Of a stretch of DNA of 64,000 bases, positions 1 to 12,521 are shown piece by piece; position 1 is the stretch's first letter; the number at the start of each line of letters is the position of its first letter. Below the pieces are notes generated by a model, which made no database searches, was not told the origin of the DNA, and worked only from the letters and a program-made list of their open reading frames with translations. Origin of the DNA: Pyronema omphalodes (lineage: Eukaryota > Ascomycota > Pezizomycetes > Pezizales > Pyronemataceae); the NCBI GenBank assembly GCA_024516155.1, contig JAJJXM010000035.1:186001-250000 (forward strand). Direction: 5' to 3'. Both the position numbers and the translations under genes were made by a program.

Positions 1-125
1 CAGCACAACACCACGGTCGACCCAAATCGTCCTTCATCCCCGAATTTTGGTATCCACCTCAGCCCTCCATCATCTCCGTGTCACTCCTCTCACCACCACC
101 ACCACTACCACCACACCCTCTTTTT

Positions 126-1259
126 CTATACCCACCCCGGTACCAATCCCCACCTCTTCGCCCCCATTTTCTGCCACCCAAACTTCGCTTTATACCACTC
201 CCTATTTCCCCTAGCTGCAACTCCCAGAATGGCCGCCACAAATCCCGCTGCCATCGCCAAAGTCCCGTCAGCAACCCTCCCCCCCGCTCCCCCCATGACC
301 GCTAATGACATATAGATAAATATCTCTGCCGCATAATGCGGGCACAAAATTCTACTAAAAAACGGGTGCTCCGGAATGCTATACTTTTTAAGGCCAGCGA
401 GATATGTATGACAGTCTCTCTGAAGTCCGCTCGCTAGGAAAAAGATGGGGAGTGTGAAGAGCGTACGCAAAGAGGGAGCAGTGATGAGGCGTTGTAGGAA
501 GAGAAGGGTGCTGAGGATTGAGTCTCGTGGAACTATGGAGATGGTGGGAATAGAGCTGGTCCAGAGTGACAGAGGAAGTAATGTGTAGAAAAATAACCCG
601 ACAAGGTAGTGGCCGATCCACATACGGCTGTTGCTTGGGGGTGAGTGTAGTTGCTCGTAAAGCCTACGAGAGGCTTGGGCGAGGAAACAAATGAAGAGCA
701 GGCAGAGCTGGTGGGGGCTCATGACGGCGGGCTGGTGTTTGCTATTGAAGCTATCGGCGCTGGGGGTGCTGCTGGAGCTGCTGCTACCCTCAGAGAAGGG
801 TAGAGCTCGTGGCTCGCAGTAAGCAGCGACAAATCTATAAACAGCCCCATTGGATAATATCTGCGCCGCCCAAAATATGGTCCAGAATACAGCGAGAAAA
901 TAAAAATGCGTAAACCAGCTGTGGGGTACTGTTAATCCTGCCAGCCAATCCAGCAATCCTTTCTTCTTGCTTTCTGTTGTAGCTTTGGTGACCGTATCTC
1001 CGCCCACTGTTCTGTCGCCTACAGCTCCTCGTGAAGCCCCAGTCTCCCCAGTCGGCAGCGCAGTTTTCCCATAACCCAAAAACCTACTTCCCAACACTGG
1101 TAAACTTGCCGCCACAAGTACAGAGCCAGCTGCGAGCGCGAATAGAGTTCTTATCACATCTGGTACTGTGACATCGTCGAGGTAAGGTCCGAGCTGTAAG
1201 CGGAGGTGATCGAGGATATCGTTAATTGCTTCGAGGTCATATGGGAGATGATCGAACAT
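126..1259 (-). CDS. DFG10: DFG10-like polyprenal/polyprenol reductase (steroid 5-alpha-reductase family)
   Basis: Single-exon protein of 377 aa. Members of this family (yeast Dfg10, human SRD5A3) are ER membrane enzymes that act in reducing polyprenol to dolichol, the lipid carrier for N-glycosylation. Several hydrophobic segments are visible: roughly residues 36-58, one around WFTHFYFLAVFWTIFWA, LCLLFICFLAQASRRLYE, and MWIGHYLVGLFFYTLLPL. The family signature near the C-terminus, HPFF...CPHYAAEI at about residue 300-312, is present, followed by the usual Ala/Gly-rich membrane segment and a closing NREWYKAKFG-type tail. The start is the only upstream Met that keeps the N-terminus compact, and there is no intron signal. 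A Ser-rich loop (about residues 157-170) is the only low-complexity part. Recognition of the SRD5A3/DFG10 subgroup rests on the C-terminal motif and overall length; exact substrate is inferred. Confidence 0.85.
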   Translation of the reverse strand: MFDHLPYDLEAINDILDHLRLQLGPYLDDVTVPDVIRTLFALAAGSVLVAASLPVLGSRFLGYGKTALPTGETGASRGAVGDRTVGGDTVTKATTESKKKGLLDWLAGLTVPHSWFTHFYFLAVFWTIFWAAQILSNGAVYRFVAAYCEPRALPFSEGSSSSSSTPSADSFNSKHQPAVMSPHQLCLLFICFLAQASRRLYEQLHSPPSNSRMWIGHYLVGLFFYTLLPLSLWTSSIPTISIVPRDSILSTLLFLQRLITAPSLRTLFTLPIFFLASGLQRDCHTYLAGLKKYSIPEHPFFSRILCPHYAAEIFIYMSLAVMGGAGGRVADGTLAMAAGFVAAILGVAARGNREWYKAKFGWQKMGAKRWGLVPGWV

Positions 1260-4200
1260 GATGAATAATGTTGAGCAATGTTACCGTGTTAACATCTCGA
1301 TATGGAGCTGGTCACGGGGAAGTGGGCGGCGGACGCGATTCGGGAGATGAGAGCAGCTGGGAAGGATGTTAGCGGAACAGGGGTGGGGTGCGAGTGGGGG
1401 CGCAATGCGAGGCTGACGATGGTGACATGTGAAGATGCTAGACGAGGCTGAGTACATTGCGGATTCTAGTTGCAAAATAAATATAAATCGAAATCACACG
1501 GATACTTGGAATCTGGAGGCGCTTTAATGTGGTTTTCATTGCCGCTTTTGTTATTGAGTGATGTCTTTTTCGATTGATTGATCTGTTACACTACGTAATA
1601 AGGTGCCTCGGGCGTTGCTGCATGCTCTATTTACTTGCATCATGACGCATCACTGTGGCTACCCGCTGTATATCAACGGGATATGACATTTTACACGCGG
1701 GTGGGGGAATCGAGGCAGACGATAGGGAACAGGGTTTATTTTTAGGATAACAATAATGCAGGACAACATACAACATTCCAATAATCATCTGAAAAGTCAA
1801 GGTTATCACAGTGTGAAAGATGAGGTCCATCAATCGAGATAGTGAAGAGCTATCTCAAAGTAAGTATGTGAGAGGTAATAGAAGTGCGCATTGGGACTCG
1901 ATGAGTTCGCCATATACCTCATTCCTCAATCATTGTCGATTGCCCATTTGATACAACATCTACTTTTGAATCATAGAATCTATAGGGACTCAGCAGACCA
2001 CTATGTAACAAAAGACATAATTTTCAAGTTGCGAGTATGGCGATCTTGTGGTTTAAATAGTACACTGATATTATTGGGAACTGCTAATTGTTCTATTGTT
2101 TGGATCGCAGGTGTGCCCTATCAAGGCTGCCCAAAGTTGGGATAGAAGATAAAGGCACAAGCCTGGTGTTATTTCTGCGTTATATCAAGAAGATTTCGTT
2201 CGGCGAATGTATCAACCCAACATATTACTCAGCCAAAGAAATAACCATAACATCCTCTGGTAAATATAGGTTTAAAATCTTGTCTAAAGGCAATTGTTGT
2301 AAAGCTGGTTCCGAAGGACAATTCCAAGTCTGGGCATAGCGATGTACCAGGTAATCTTCTGAAAGTTGGAATCACGAAAACCGAAAGAAACCTGCAAGTC
2401 CATTTGTCGTCTTCTTTAAGATTTGACTTGACAAAGACAGGAACATGCTTTGGAGCTTTGAGTTTACTATTTTACTGTGTCAGTGGGATCCCTTTTGTAA
2501 TACAAACTTTGCTACGTCAGTACATAGTCCACCCGCTGTTGAAAGTAGAGATGTAACCCTTTCCCCTCTACATACCTCCACCTTCCACCCCATCTTTCGG
2601 CCCAAGAGCTCTATTGAACAGGTCATCAGCATTGCTTTACAGACTGATTAAACCGACGCCCTTCCCGTTATCCCCAATTTATCATGATATTCTCGTGCTT
2701 TAAAATGCAAGCTCCCTCCTATTGAAGCGTCCATTTACCCATCAACATCGTCCTCCACTTCCACCCCCACCACCATCAAGTGGTCGATGTTAAGGGTTAT
2801 AGCCATGGTTATCATTGATTGACACAAGAACCTAAGAATTGGATTCATCCTTGCCTACTCTTTTCAAAGACATGAAATATCTGACTATTTAAAAGCATAA
2901 ATCCAAATGTGGTGTCCGATAGAGTCAGTCGCATCGATTTACAGTCCGCTCCGTCGCTGCTGCCCATCAGCAAACTCTTAATCACACATTCTCACCCCAC
3001 TCTGCAGGCTGCCGCCCAAGCTGGCCCCCCCCGCTGTCTCGCCCTCGCAGCTTCGTGGGAACCCTATCCCGTCTGAATTCCGCCTCGGAACCGCAACCAA
3101 TCACGTGTGGCCTCTTCCTTGTGAGCGAATTGGAACCCCAGCAGCCGGCATAACTTTTGCTTTTTCTGTACCCATACCGTCCTACGCCGGCAAGAATATG
3201 TTAAAACGGGATTCTGATTCTAATCATTTTGGCTGACTGCTGCACGCCGTTCACTATCCATGGAAACTCCTTACAGCTGTGCTTCTATAGACCTTGCCCG
3301 GAGGTGCGCCCGGTATCCCAACTCCTGTTGGTCCACAAGTGTATGTAAAATTCCACACCAAGTTTCGAGCCACATACAGATCTCCAGCTATCTATGTAAA
3401 ACACATATACAAGCACCGGATAGGGCGGTCAGTATCTCGCCGCTCGCCGCCCGTGCTCTAGGTGCGATATCACCGCCACTCGCGGCCAATACTCTACATA
3501 GTGTCTAATTCTCCCACCGCCACCAGGATGGTAACACGGCATGCCCATACCTCGTCACCACCACCCCATCCGTCGCCAAGAAGCAGCCATCGCTGGTTCC
3601 CATTCGGTGCCTGTTCAGGCCGGAACTTGGATGTGACGCTGAGTAGAGCTGCTCCGATTGATTGCTCTTCCCCTCGCATGGACCGGATGTGCAGTGTGAG
3701 AGTGAGTAAGACCAAGATTGGTTATACCTGCGCATCTGCGTTACTCCAGATATTCTGGATACGGTCGTGATGTTTTTATGCTTACTCCGAAGGTAAGCTT
3801 TTTGGTGGTAAAGGGAAGAGAGAGCGTGTAGCTGAAAAGGTGTCTAAGAAGGTATCTGGTACCCAAAGACACCTAAAGAGAGATCATGGCAGAGTGGGTG
3901 GCGAAGGAAAATGGGTCTCGGACTCCAGTCATGACCCTACCTTACCCCAACCACAACGTCGTCATTCGAACTTCACTCGGAGGGTGTTGACAACGTTGAA
4001 ACGATGTTAGACTACAAACCTCAGCAACTCTTCAGCAAGTGGTTGGGGAGCTTCAAGAAATTTAACGAGATCCCACGGATGATTTTAGGAGTCTGTATAC
4101 CGTCTGTACACCAGAAACACAACGCCGGACGCTGGATGGACACTGAACATTGAGCTCCGCTGAGGCTGGCATGCAGATCTGGATTTGCTTTATTGTGCGC

Positions 4201-5646
4201 TCGAATATGGAATTTGTCTACGCTCTTCACACTGCCTCCGCTTTACTCTACCTATCTGGCCGACCTTCATCCGCGCTTCTGGTCTGTGCTTCGACTGTGC
4301 TTCCACATCCACACCATATCGACAGACATACCTTGTCCAAGGCCTTCCCAACTCAGACCTTACCATTCAGAGCCAGGAGCGTCAACACAGAATCCAACCT
4401 GTCCTGCTTGTCCAACGCTGTCCTGGTTGTACTAACACTGGCCATCCTTTGCTCGACCACCCAGTGTTGTTTTTTTTTGCTTTGTTCCGTCTACTTGGTC
4501 TTTCGCTTCTTTTCGGATTCTTTTGGCTCCGTCTGGGCTCCTTTGGCACCGAGGAGGACTTGGGATACCTTCGCATCTTCGCACCTTCATTCACACCTTG
4601 GTGCCTCCGGTCCCTTTTCTGGTTTCCAAAAGATGTGAGTATCCAAATTCTACCGAGTAATAACGAATTCTTCCGTCACTTTTGCTTTCCCTACTGTCCG
4701 TCCCAACCCCCCATTCCAATCTATAAGCCGAACCCGCACCATTTTGCAACTGTAACTGGGGGATTTCGCCAGTTTTGCTGGATTTGCTGGGGACTCTTGA
4801 ACACTTGTACTCTCTGTCCTTCATAACCCAACAGCCTCTCTCTTTTCCAAGAGCAACGCGGTCCCCAGTCCATCAGTCCCCCCAAGTTGCCCAGTGCCAG
4901 TGCCTGTACCAGTGTTCGAAGCCCCCGAATCCAAGTTCAGTTTCGAGTCAGTCCTTCCCCAACCCAACATAACCAACCCATCCCATCCATCACCCATACC
5001 ACACTTACCCACACTTATCCGTCGTTCATACGTTTTCCATCGCGTTTTCCCTCCTTTCCAATCCCCAACGACTCGAGTGCAACTTTCCGACTAGTACCAT
5101 TTCTGCCCAGAGAATCAAAACCCACCACCTATTCAACCCATCCATACCACCACCACTACTACATCCCTTCACTTCGCTGTCAATCACACCTTCTGTCTTG
5201 TCTTGTCCTCACACCTTCACAACCCATCCCTAGTTGGGAACCTACAACTCATTCTTGGTGTCTTTTAGCCCTTCAGAATAACGACCCCTACGACTCTTCT
5301 TCATACCACTACCACATCCACGTCTACGTCTACCACATCCGATCCACATCCATCTCCACCTCCACCTCCACTTCCACCTCCACCGCAAATCTACCATCGT
5401 CTTTTGCTTCTACTACGATAGACTACGCTTTACGTACACTCCATCTCCACTTAAACGTTCGACTCAACTTCGACTTCACGACTTTACTCCGACTTCGCAT
5501 CCGTCCCGACCGTTCCGCGCCCAATCCACATCTATCCTATTCTACGTCCGTTTCGCCGCGACACCGAAACACCACCGCCACACCCATCATCGGTTTCGCC
5601 TTCAGCAATGAAGCTCTCCCAGCGTCGTGGATCATCATAGCATAAC
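1260..5646. other. Gene-free spacer and pyrimidine-rich leader of the HOS4-like gene
   Basis: No convincing gene is seen in this 4.4-kb stretch; the short open frames lack recognisable protein features. From about 4.4 kb onward the + strand becomes strongly C/T-rich and nearly free of ATG, as expected of a long 5' leader for the gene starting at 5647. A good donor-like GTGAGT follows an ATG at 4632, so a leader intron is possible, but I cannot fix its acceptor. Confidence 0.6.
5608..5640 (+). promoter_or_regulatory. 10-codon upstream ORF in the HOS4-like leader
   Basis: ATG at 5608 opens a short frame encoding MKLSQRRGSS that stops at 5638-5640, six bases before the main ATG at 5647. It is the only ATG between 4635 and the main start, almost 1 kb of leader. 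Short uORFs ending this close to a main start usually reduce translation of the downstream frame; that effect here is an inference. Confidence 0.55.
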
Positions 5647-8600
5647 ATGTCATCTCCACTCGCATCGATGACGAGTCAACACAGTCACGTATCAGGATCG
5701 ATATCTTCCGGTGGCTCCAGCCACCACAATATTCTTATCACAACAACTAGCAGTAGTCAACAATCACAACAAAGTCAGCAAAACACCAGTATCAACAATA
5801 ACAACAACGATAGCAATAGAATAAAAAGTATACAGAGTACACAACCTGCCATTTCATTGAAACATCACAATTCCAATAATAAACCATCAGTAGGATCAAT
5901 AGGTTTATCGCCCACGAAACGCGACCAAGAAGACGGAAATCTGTCGGAAGCAGAAACGGTGGTCCTCCATCCAAGTGAAGATGTTCGTAGCCGGAAGGAA
6001 TTGGGTACGGATGGGGATTGGCGGGGACGAATAAAAGAGGAAGATAGCGGGAATGAAGAAGATGATACGTCGCCTAGAAAACGACGTCGGAAATCTGTTT
6101 CTCGTCGAGGAGGTCGAGGAGATGATGATGACGATGTTGATGGGGATTATTCATCTGATCTTAGTTCAGCCCGAAGTTCGTCACCTATGCGAAGAAGAGG
6201 CGGAGGAAGAGGGGAGCGCTCTCGAACTTATCCTCAACCGAATTCTTCAAGGAAAAGAAAGGCTCCTACTGATACTGCAACTTCTGACGATGAAGCTCAG
6301 CCAAAACTTGAAACTCAGTTTCGACCAACTAGAAGAAGGAATTCCACTCTTTCTACCCTCGAATCTTCGCTCCATCAGACTCGGAAACACACCATCCGAT
6401 CTTCTTCTCCCGCTCCAAACCGACTAAGCCCCGCTTCTGGCACCAAGTTACGCTCGCAGGAAAAAAAGAAATTGAGGAAAGTACCCCCACCTCTAAACAC
6501 CAACAGGACCGACGCTTCCGATGATGATTACGTTTCCGATGAATCCCGTCCAGGATCCCCCCATCGCCATCGTCGTCTCAATTCGATTAATGCTCGCACA
6601 CCTGGTTCACCAATCAATATGTCGCATAAGCCAAAACGAGATACAGCCGGTCGAACACATCTACATCGGGCATGTGCAAGAGGTGCTATTTCGGACATTC
6701 GAACTATATTGTCTCAAGGGACAGAGTCGATTAATACCGAGGATAATGCTGGATATATGCCGATTCATGAAGCAGCGTTACATGGACACCTAGAAGCCGT
6801 TCGACTATTGTGCGACTATGGTGCACAAATTGATGTTCAATCCCGGTACGATATGGATACACCACTTTTGGATGCCGTAGAGAACGGTCATGTCGAAGTT
6901 GTTCAATTGTTGTTGAGCAAAGGTGCGGATCCTAGAAGACGAGACTCGAAAGGAAGGAATTGCATAGATGCTATCAAAGAGAGTGAAATTGGTTTCGAGG
7001 AAAGGGAGGAGATCGAGAACATGTTAAAGTTGGCGATAAAACAGCAACGACCTACGCAACCAAGAGGCTCGGATGACGAAACAAGAGCTAGTAACTCCGC
7101 TGACCGTGACAGTCCGTCATCTCGGGATGTCTCCGTTACCAGCCCTGCACACCAATCACCTCCAGCACCTCAACAGAAAAGCCGTCGTCGAAATGCTCGG
7201 GCGGAACAGAGTCGAAAAGATTTGCTGTGGTTGGATGCAGGAAAAGGATCCGTAAATAAGCTGAGAGATGGTTCAAGAACTGGAGATAATCAACTTGTGC
7301 ATGCACTGTTGGAGACAGGCTTGAAACCGGATACAGAAGCTTTAATCGGTGCTATTAAGGGTGGGCATGCTGAAATTGTCAGCTTGCTTCTCGCATACGA
7401 TGCAGACGCGGATCCAGTTCCTGGAGCCATGGAGAAGGAAGGAGGACGTCGAAAACGTGAGATTTCAATGCCGATCGGAGAGGAAACACCTATGCTCGCA
7501 GCAATCGGTCGCGGAAATGTGGAAATAATAAAGTATCTATTAGAGAATGGTGCAGATCCACGTCGGAAAGATAGCAAGGGTCGGTTATATCACGAGATTG
7601 CGCGAGAACGGGAGGGAGAGTGCTGGCAGGAGGAGGTGGAGCTGTTGCGTACGGCTTGGCAAAAGGCCGGGGGTAGCTCAAATAGCTCAGGCGAGCATAT
7701 AAAGTCTCCCAGCTCCCGGCATCACAAGGGATCCCCAAAATCCAGCAGATCAGGAATCAACAAGTTACGACGTAACTCTAGTGCGTCAGCCTCCTCGCAT
7801 TCTCAATTACGGACAAAGACTAAACGTATTTTAGACGACACGAAGGTTATTAAACGAAGCTCTTCGGTTAACCCGCCTGCCCGTATCGCTTCCGAGCTCT
7901 CAGCTGTCTCAGACTGTGAAACGACTGCTGAACCTTCAGGTCCCCCTAAAACGAGACCTGGTCGACCAAAACATAGCGATTCGGAAGCTATGCGCGAACC
8001 AAAAAAGAGGAGACGTCTTGTTTCCGGTAAGGTTAGGGAACAGGAAGCTGCAGCACGATCGGGAGACTTATTGCCATTTTCCGAGCGAGACTCAGATGGT
8101 GGTGCCAATAAATCCGAAGCGAAGCCTTTGAAGAAATCTACACTTGTCGTGCCCAATAATCACGAAGACTCTAACACCGAGGATAAGCCGAAGAAGTCGG
8201 AAAAGTCGGAAAAGTCTGAGAAGCCTGAGAAGTCTGAGAAGTCTGAGAAGTCTGAGAAGTCTGAGAAGTCTGAGAAGTCTGAGAAGTCTGAGAAGTCTGA
8301 GAAGGCCGATAAAACGGAGAAGGTAGAGAAGCCTGAGAAGGTCTCAAAGGCAGCGAAGGTTGAGAAAGTGGAAAAATCGGAGAAAACGGAGAAAACTGAG
8401 GAGGCCAAGTCTGATGACACCATAATGGAAGATGCACCTCTTCTACCGTTGCCCCGCCCTACGAAAACAAAACCGACGAGAGAACGAAGACTCTCTACTA
8501 CACGTTCCCCCAGTGTTACCAGAGATCCAGTGAAGCGACAAGCTTCACGACCTCGGTCTCCACCACCAAAGGTGCCCCGTTCTGAAGGCGATAAACGACA

Positions 8601-10537
8601 AGAGCAGGAGCAGCTACGAAGGAAACGGAGAGAGGAGCCAGTTGAAGATCGTGAAAGGTATCCCAAAAGACGAGATTCTGTTATTACGAAGGAAAAGGAA
8701 AGTGGTCATACTCGAGGAGCTAGTGTTTCTTCGGATATTTCACGACGAAAGGATGAATCACGACGAGCGAACCGAGATGAGGACAAGCCAGAGAAACCCG
8801 AGAAGCCGCGATTAACTGATGAGGAACGCCGGAGAAGGTTACGCGAGAAGGAACGGGCAAACGAAAAGGCCGAAAAATCTCAAGAAAAGAGTGGGGAAAA
8901 GCCAGAGAAGGAATCAAAGGAAAAGGCCCCCCACCCAGATCGCGATATTTCCAAGTCAAAACCTGCAAAAGAGAAGACTAAGGATAGAGACGAAAAAGAA
9001 CGGAAGATCAAGGAAGAACGAGTCACGAAACATAAGGATAGCCAGTCCGATAGCGAAATAGCAGAACGGGAGAAACGTAGAAAGGACTTTCTGACGAAAG
9101 AGCTACAAAGCATTCAGGACAAGGCGAAAGAGGAGGCTGAAGTGCATCGTCAGGACCAAATTATCATCCGCGAACTTGAGCTACGCCGTCAACGCGAGAA
9201 GGAGGAGCAACGCCAACGCCTAATCCGTGAACAAGAGGAGCGGGACCAGGAAGAGCGTGAAGCCGCCGAACAAGAAATTCGAGATCAAGAACGTAGCCGG
9301 CGTCATAGATTAGAACAGGAACAGGCCACTAAAGAACGCGAAGCCCGGGAAACTCGTGAAGCCATTGCAAAGGCTGAGAGCGAAAGAATCGCCAAGGAAA
9401 AAGCAGACCGCGAATCAGCCGAGCGAAATGAACGGGAAAAGCGTGAACTCCGAGAACGTGAGGAACGTGAATCTCTTGAGCGCGAAGAACAAAGCCGCCG
9501 TCAACATCAGCAACGTCTTGCAGAGGAAGAGCAACGCCGTAAAGAAGATGCCGAACGGAAAGCATCCGAAGAACGTCGTCACCGAGAAGAAGCGGAGAGA
9601 GCCACCCGGATTGAGAATGAGCGTGCGGAACAGCTTCGGAAGGAGGAAACGGAACGCATCAGGAAGGCTGAACAAGAATCCCATATTGCTCGTCAGCAGG
9701 CTGAACAAGCCGCGGAAATTCAACGAAAACTTGCAAAGGAACGTGCAGAGCAAGCAGAGCGTGCTGAGCGTGAGCGTGAACAACGGCGCGAACAGGAATC
9801 TAAAATGGAACGCATCAACTCACTGCCTTACACACTCCGTTACTCTGCCCAACTCGAAGCTAAAGGTGAACCCCTCGAAAGCTATAAATTTTTCACTCCA
9901 TTGTACGCTCCTGCAATTGGCGATACCCGCTACGTTCTCAACATCCAGGTTGCTCTTCTACTTCAAACTACGGATTTGGGCCTATCTGGACTGTCACTAA
10001 GCGAGAGGGTGCCGATGAAAAAATCTGAGCGTGTGCGGATGTGGAGTATTTTTGGGACAATGCTATGCGATACTCTGACTCGGACGAGTATGGAAAAGCG
10101 TGCAGCAGCGATGGAGATTGAGGAACAGAAGTATTTAAATATGGACGTACCTTTGTTCTGGATCAAGGTATGCTATTTACATCTGTACTTGTCATTTCAA
10201 AATTCTCGCTAACATCCATAACCTAGCTCGACGATATCAAGAACCTCGTAAACACCTCACCTCAGTATTCCCACCTCCGCAATGTTGGACATATTCGTGT
10301 TGCGATGGATCCGAATGAACCACTCAAAACAAACCCTGGGGAAAGTGTGGCGGAGGCCATTATGAGGGAGTTTTCCAGTATGTTTACTTACCCACATATC
10401 CCAATTTGCTACAAAGCACCACTGACAGTGTAGATTAGATGTCAGCAAAGATCTTTAAGCGCATCCTGGCTTCGTATTCGGTATTCTCGGTTCATGCTCT
10501 CGGTATTTCGTGGACGGCGTCGAATCGATTATCATAG
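5647..10537 (+). CDS. Ankyrin-repeat, KEKE and coiled-coil protein, HOS4-like (putative Set3 complex subunit)
   Basis: Model: exons 5647-10167, 10227-10377 and 10446-10537, about 1,587 aa. Residues 1-330 are Ser/Gln/Arg-rich and disordered. Ankyrin repeats lie at about 332-448 (GRTHLHRACARG, GYMPIHEAALHGHLEAVRLL, DTPLLDAVENGHVEVVQLLL), with a second block at about 540-653. A Lys-Ser-Glu tandem (9-bp unit) covers about 849-886, and a long Glu/Arg-rich helix runs from about 980 to 1400. A conserved-looking globular end follows (SLPYTLRYSAQLEAK, MDVPLFWIKLDDIKNLV). Yeast Hos4 is the ankyrin subunit of the Set3 histone deacetylase complex; filamentous fungi encode larger proteins of this plan, which is why I suggest this role. 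The last intron is uncertain: other acceptors end the protein at 10438 or nearby, and read-through ends at 10433. The last exon chosen gives a plausible helix (TKIFKRILASYSVF). Confidence 0.75.
8192..8306 (+). repeat. In-frame 9-bp tandem repeat (GAGAAGTCT), encodes Ser-Glu-Lys
   Basis: About a dozen copies of a 9-bp unit inside the HOS4-like gene; central copies are identical, flanking copies have Pro or silent changes. Because the unit is a multiple of three, copy changes would lengthen or shorten the KSE tract without breaking the frame. Confidence 0.9.
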
Positions 10538-12521
10538 GCGTACTTCGACTAGACCAGCAACTATTCTTAGGCACCTGTATTATTTTTTTGGCGTACGTGG
10601 TCGACTTGATGGATGGATAACTTCTCGGATGGGATTGGATTGCAGTTTTGCCTTGTTGGAACCCGGTGTCGGGGTACTCTTAGTAGCTATATCTTTTGGC
10701 CCCTTTGGCTTCTTTGGCGTTTATGTCACATTCCTCATGTTATCCACGTTTTTGGTTTTCCCTCTTCCTATTTATTCCCTTTTTCGTTATTCCCTTATCA
10801 TGTAACCGTCTCGGCCAGTCACAAAGGAGTTTTGCTTTTTTTGGGGGCTTTTTAGGCACTGTTTTCTCAGTGGTTTTTATGCATTTTTTGGCGTGTTTTA
10901 TGAGGTTTTCTATTTATCTTATCAAGGCTTCTTTTGGGTTTCCGTCTCATGGTCTCATGGATTTTTGGTGTAACGTGTGTGAGGATGGATAATGGACGAT
11001 AGGATTGGATATGTGATGAGTAGCGGGTGATGGGGTGGCGTATGCGGAATAGGAATGGGGGCGATTCCTAGGGGATTTTGTGGGGTGATCGGAGAAGGTG
11101 GATCGATGTCACGTGATGCATATTTTTCAAGATAAGAGGAGGGGAGGGGGGTGGGTGTATTATATAAGAGCCAATGGTATGCCTTCTGCGACCTGCGACC
11201 ATATGGGGCTTCAGGAACCTTGGGATTTGGAAATGAGCCTGAAGGTAGCCGCGCTGCTCATCTGGACGTGCCTTGAGGTTCGAAAGAATTGAGGGTGTGG
11301 TTTGGAAGGAAACCGTGCTTTTCTGGCTCCCGGGGCTCCTAGGTCAGACCGAATATCTGGACGCAACTTGTGAGCTTGTGAGTTTACATAGGGCTTTGGG
11401 TTTCGTTCGAGCGGAAGGTGACGGGTTCTCGAAAGACATATCAGAGGACGGTACATGTAGGTACACAATAACGGGATAGGCAACGATGGATATGATGTCA
11501 TGGATATATTAAAGTAGACGCATTAATGTCTTGAGTTCTTCATTTTGTACGTGATTTTTTGTGAGAGCTATGCGTGGAAAGCCTAATTGTTTTTAGAGGG
11601 GGGACGTGGGGGTGGGTGGGGTGGGATGATAGATCCAAGGCCTAAGTAATTGGGTGATGTAAAGGAAGGTAACACAGTTGTTCATGCCACCTATGTGTTG
11701 AGCATAGGAATGTTGAGAGCAGGTGCGGCATGCGGTGAGGTATGAGGAGTCGAGATGATGTCTGAAGAATCTCCAATTTCACATGTGAATGCAAAGAGAG
11801 AGTCAAGTCAATCAAGGCTCCCATCTGTCCCACCTCATATATGGTGCTATAATCAAAGCTTTTAATCCCGCAAGACCACAAGAAAAAAAAAACACAAACC
11901 TCAATCTCACCAATCTAATCCACAAGACCAATCCCAAAGCATTGACTAGTGCGCTGTGCTTTAACTCCGACTATGTATGAAATGTAGGTTTTTTATTGCA
12001 CATGTTAAAACTTTAAGCTACAGAAACCATACCCCTCGCCCGCGGTGGTAAGACCTCCACACGGGACACCGATAGGGCTGAAATAAACTAAGAGCCCGTG
12101 TCTACGCAAGCGAGATTGAAAGAGCGGAGCTCCGGTGAGATAGCTTGTGAGATGATATTTTTGGTCTGTTGGCGGCGGGATACAGGTGAGTGTTTTTAGA
12201 AATCTGCATACGATAAACTCGGGTCGCGAAAGTGCGAAAGTTTGAGGTCGGTTGAGTGAATATGTTGGCATTCGATGAACACAAGCGCGTGAGGATTAGC
12301 GATTGAGTTGACATTTACATCGAAGCCATACAGCATGGAAGTTGAATTCGATGGCAGTCATTTCCCCGAGTTGATTATTATCACAATGTTTTTAGGTTCA
12401 GGATCACAAGTCGTCACAAGGCACAAAAATTTGATTTCCCAATACTTTTTTATTCAGAAAACTCCAACTCCTTTTTTGATAGCCGAAATTTAACAGAACA
12501 CAAGAGCCCGTATCTCTAAAT
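10538..12521. other. 3' flanks of the HOS4-like gene and RPS12; no gene seen
   Basis: The first 450 bases are T-rich and look like a 3' UTR. The open frames with hydrophobic translations there are due to the T-rich composition. Nothing else recognisable up to the RPS12 stop codon. Confidence 0.6.

Noticed and set aside
4887..5645. A 252-codon frame just before the HOS4-like gene
   Set aside because: It has no ATG start and its Ser/Thr/Pro/His composition follows from the C/T-rich leader.
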